NCBI GenBank assembly: GCA_902363675.1 | Contig: CABJAV010000013.1 | Coordinates: 1-64,000 of the forward strand | From: Lachnospiraceae bacterium | Lineage (GTDB): Bacteria > Bacillota > Clostridia > Lachnospirales > Lachnospiraceae | Reading direction: 5' to 3' | DNA: 64,000 nucleotides | Shown: piece after piece, positions 62,001 to 64,000 of the stretch | How the letters are laid out: each line of letters opens with the position of its first letter | Numbering within the stretch: position 1 is the stretch's first letter | The notes under the pieces: generated by a model | Told to the model about the DNA's origin: nothing | What the model saw: only the letters and a program-made list of their open reading frames with translations | The model's database searches: none | Translations under genes and position numbers: made by a program

Positions 62001-63917
62001 CATGGCATTGAGTTTGATGTAATCCATGTAAGGAATAACGAAAACGTCCTGTCCCTTGATTTTACCCACAGCAGTGAAGCAAAGGAAAGTAAGCACTTCA
62101 TGGACGATTTGCAGACGTTGAGTGACAGTATCGGTATCGAAAAAGTAAGAGTCCACCGGGATATGTCACCGGAGGAAGTGAAAGACTTTGTGAAGCAGCG
62201 TTTTGAACATCAATTAAAACAAGGCGGTCTTGATGATATTTCCCTTTATATGAGCCGGTTCAATACGCTCTATGAACAGGGAAAGATGGAGAAGTTAATG
62301 CCTACTGCCAATCAGAAGCACATCGAGGAAGATGTACCGATTACGGAGTGGGACAATCCGTATTTTGAGGTGAAAGAGCCGGAGCAGATGGCATTTTCCA
62401 TAAAAGATAAATTTGTCAGCATACAGACCTGTACGGAGGGATATGATTATTCCGTTTTTGATGCGGATTATAAGCTGGTTGACGGTGGCGTGTATGATAA
62501 TCCTGATATTTCCATTCATGCGGCGTTAAAGGACGTTCTGGAGGACTTTGGACTGTCGGAACAGGATAAGCGTATTCCGGTGGACTATGAGGAGCTTATG
62601 GAGAAAACAGAAGCGGTGGAGCGTGAACGGTTAAGCGAGCGTATCCGGGAGGAAGCAGACAGTGTTGTTGCTGATTTCAAGGCAAAGACAGAGGAATTAT
62701 TTAACGGAATCAACGGACAGACACAGGACGATATAGAGCAGACGGTATGGGCATATCTGCAATCCAAGCTTGACGAGTATGAGATAGATGTTGAGCTTGT
62801 GGATGTGGTGGTGTCCGGAAGCAGATGCAGAGGTCTGGAGAAAGCAGGCTCCGATCTGGATGTGGTTGTGGAGTATAAGGGCAGGGAGCATGAAGATGAT
62901 CTGTTCAATGTCTTTAACGAGGACGGTCTTATGATTGGCGGGGTAAAGGTTGACATCAATCCTATCACAGAGGGCAAGACCGGAACACTTGCAACTTATC
63001 TTCCGGAAGTGGAAAGCTATCTTGCAGAGAAACAGGCAATGCAGAAAGCGTCTGCTGTGGAAGCCATACCGGAGAAAACCATTACCTTAACGGTTGCAGA
63101 GTGCGGCGAATTTCACAGTCTGGGAGAGTTCCATGAGAATATCGCAAGCGTGGAGGAAGCAATCGCTGTGTGGAAAAGCATACCGCCGGAGCGCATGAAT
63201 GGGATTCCGAGTATCGGCATTAACATACACACCGAGGGAACCGAGCGTTATGAGGACGTGGAAATGGATATTCTCTCCGGCAAGGTCATTGATCTGGAGG
63301 TTTTGGATTATGTACCGGACATAACAGACGAGCCGAAAGCAATCGAGGTCATAGCGGAGCTGATTGACAAGTTACCGGACATTGAGGTGCGTGGTTCACT
63401 GGAGAAGTGGCAGGCGGCTATCCTTGCTTCTCAGATAGACCAGTTTTCCTACGATTATGATACCTATCAGTATCAGGATACGGTTGAGGACAGGGAAGCA
63501 CAGGTTGCTAACATCACTGAGGACATCAGAAACGGAAATACCGGGTATCTGAATGACTTTCTCAATGCGGTCATTTCTGAAGGCGTCAGAGAGGGTATAA
63601 CGGACATTTTCGGAGAGGGTGTGGAGATTGATGACAGCGAAGCGGTTCAGACTGCGAGAAGGGCGAAGGAGCTGCTTGACAAGCTGGCAGAATACAAGCC
63701 GCTTGCAAAGGTGGAGGAGCTTGAAGAACAAAATTACAACATGATTGATAATGTCTTAAACAATGGAGCGGAGAAAAAGGAACAGGAGCAGATCAAAGGC
63801 AGAATTTCCATAAAAGAGAAGTTGGCAGAGAAAAAGGCAGTCATAGAGCAGAGGGATAAGGCGGAACGTACTTCACCGGAAAAGGAAACCGAGAAAAAAT
63901 CACAGAGGGAGATGTAA
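59049..63917 (+). CDS. 1622-residue polyvalent protein: ArdC, metallopeptidase, LPD, nucleotidyltransferase
   Basis: Residues 1-120 match the ssDNA-binding antirestriction ArdC_N domain (FHNYSFNNTMLIAMQKP, HVKKGEKGIRILAP). A zinc peptidase-like part follows with His210-Glu-x-x-His214 (HEVAH) and AESVAYTVCQHFGI. About residues 670-790 are a YodL-like domain, then several LPD-type domains. Residues 1257-1302 form a nucleotidyltransferase core: GS at 1257-1258, Asp1269/Asp1271 (SDLDVVVEY) and Asp1302 (VKVDINPI). The tail has RISIKEKLAEKK 38 residues from the end. Probably enters the recipient with the DNA to counter restriction; this is inference from the ArdC family. AGATGGAGGA precedes the ATG; the next gene starts 4 bases after the stop. 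Confidence 0.85.
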   Translation: MADAKTEKQKVQEITEKLEQGIKELFESEKYKTYLNTMSKFHNYSFNNTMLIAMQKPDATLVAGFKAWQKNFDRHVKKGEKGIRILAPAPYKIKEEQEKLDPVTGEIMLDKNGMPITEEVEIKIPAFRVVPVFDVSQTDGKELPDIGVNELSGSVEDYEDFMQALTEVSPVPITYEDIEGEVKGYFHTTDHRIAIQEGMSQSQTVKTAIHEVAHAKLHDRERNQDIDAVLDKDRNTQEVEAESVAYTVCQHFGIDTSDYSFGYIAGWSSDRDMKELKSALDTIRKTASELITGIEDRLAELQKDRAVEQEQNKESILLIQNDDLTKYSLVSVMGMDRQELMDVLSAMSEDDKLSIQAYLESKGAWTTEIANENTKEFGEYHLDVRYNTDTEELVDMKERKAIYDKSMEPIAAGDVVVKFSGSMGSEWEISKITNMSPDEVKKLLYDMALLNESEWDGDYNAYLKEHGAEMTLISSSAGLNEHAPQFFDFAYDADTGVSASTELSAIQQAENLINRMEHGATVFTDDERNLIVNYNYKLDDMEKTRELAEKLAYMIENQPVNEALTVIDAQAEIDALPDGMIGLSEMHEYGYSWNEMLPLTKDKATELFGEDVAVYQLHEDGSETLIEDSEELKEHEGIFGVEKDDWSAYLEHQSMKQELEESSANREAQLLFGSEDRFGIYQLKDIEEARDIHFMGMDYLESKGIAVTKENYDLLYTAPLEEGTSLEDIYTRFNIDRPADFRGHSLSVSDVVVLHQNGENTSHYVDSFGYREVPEFTKELMAEHTKEQTSVIDETTEILSEIAQEHANDEPDRENEVFLVNYNEWREVGTLDLEQNYFAIDDPYADGDFRLLHLQNQIKDITPAGVHYDTYEEAAAALYEAEREMANMPFNKENNIGSYMLNGRAQLERIMEARQLQKHMDIENDKVSYYVIADLSTWAENSPERSKLERFDSISEAMEAFQAYRGKDAQYSDDKARTTFGVSVHGIEFDVIHVRNNENVLSLDFTHSSEAKESKHFMDDLQTLSDSIGIEKVRVHRDMSPEEVKDFVKQRFEHQLKQGGLDDISLYMSRFNTLYEQGKMEKLMPTANQKHIEEDVPITEWDNPYFEVKEPEQMAFSIKDKFVSIQTCTEGYDYSVFDADYKLVDGGVYDNPDISIHAALKDVLEDFGLSEQDKRIPVDYEELMEKTEAVERERLSERIREEADSVVADFKAKTEELFNGINGQTQDDIEQTVWAYLQSKLDEYEIDVELVDVVVSGSRCRGLEKAGSDLDVVVEYKGREHEDDLFNVFNEDGLMIGGVKVDINPITEGKTGTLATYLPEVESYLAEKQAMQKASAVEAIPEKTITLTVAECGEFHSLGEFHENIASVEEAIAVWKSIPPERMNGIPSIGINIHTEGTERYEDVEMDILSGKVIDLEVLDYVPDITDEPKAIEVIAELIDKLPDIEVRGSLEKWQAAILASQIDQFSYDYDTYQYQDTVEDREAQVANITEDIRNGNTGYLNDFLNAVISEGVREGITDIFGEGVEIDDSEAVQTARRAKELLDKLAEYKPLAKVEELEEQNYNMIDNVLNNGAEKKEQEQIKGRISIKEKLAEKKAVIEQRDKAERTSPEKETEKKSQREM

Positions 63918-63921
63918 GAAG

Positions 63922-64000
63922 ATGAGTAAATTCACAGTAGAAGAAATCAATTTCATGTGTGTGTTTGAGACACAGGACAGGACGGATATGATTGGGCAGA
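63922..64000 (+). CDS. Transposon-transfer-assisting (TTRAP) family protein, partial
   Basis: Only 26 codons are visible (MSKFTVEEINFMCVFETQDR...); the rest is beyond the window. The start matches the small TTRAP family found after the ArdC-type gene in Tn1549-like ICEs. GTAAGAAG precedes the ATG, and coupling to the giant gene is likely. Confidence 0.7.
   Translation, partial: MSKFTVEEINFMCVFETQDRTDMIGQ

Overview
The window reads as part of a Lachnospiraceae-type (Bacillota, Clostridia) chromosome carrying an integrative conjugative element (ICE) that has itself been invaded by two smaller mobilizable elements. The host assignment rests on the gene order argF-birA-DUF6145-coaX-dusB-greA-lysS and on the conjugation genes, which match the CD1107/CD1108/CD1110/CD1112 families first named in Clostridioides difficile conjugative transposons (Tn1549-like). 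Almost everything is on the + strand. No rRNA, tRNA or CRISPR array was seen.

Layout. (1) 1-199: 3' end of a group II intron (domains V and VI). (2) 409-6709: chromosomal housekeeping genes, ending with greA-lysS behind a consensus sigma-A promoter. (3) From about 6.7 kb to beyond the right edge: the ICE. Its left arm has small DUF genes, ParA/ParB and a RepA_N initiator (6.9-10.3 kb), which suggests a maintained circular form. Next come PcfB and a VirD4-like coupling protein (12.3-14.6 kb), the maff2 gene (split), VirB6-like, PrgI/VirB3-like and VirB4-like proteins, a two-domain cell-wall hydrolase, CD1107, topoisomerase III, DUF5688, a giant methylase/SNF2 helicase gene (split), a coiled-coil DUF6674 protein, an AgrA/AgrC-like two-component pair, and a 1622-residue ArdC-type polyvalent protein. 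The ICE's own relaxase and tyrosine or serine integrase are not in the window and probably lie to the right.

(4) IME1, about 11.46 kb (14858-26321), sits inside maff2. It carries a large serine recombinase, a MobQ relaxase with a likely oriT, primase, VapE-type ATPase, several regulators and a cysteine-free MGMT-like protein. (5) IME2, about 7.02 kb (45264-52289), sits inside the SNF2 helicase gene. It is Tn4451-like: TnpX-type recombinase, TnpV, a MobV relaxase with a likely oriT, a RepA-like ATPase, TnpW, and a penicillin-binding-protein-like cargo gene. Both target genes can be rejoined in frame by removing the inserts (Maff2 71 aa; SNF2 protein about 2778 aa). Insertion of serine-recombinase IMEs into maff2 and SNF2 genes of ICEs is known from streptococci; here both targets are occupied at once.

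Patterns not explained by the gene list: a C-terminal motif of the form R-x-S-h-K/R-E/Q-K-L placed 34-38 residues from the end of five otherwise unrelated ICE proteins (candidate secretion signal); a tnpV gene overprinted in another frame on the disordered linker of the SNF2 gene; a 25-bp hairpin present four times, once in frame inside a gene; terminator-like hairpins just upstream of many ICE genes (possible antitermination); and a 27-bp inverted repeat bracketing the cargo/mobilization half of IME2.
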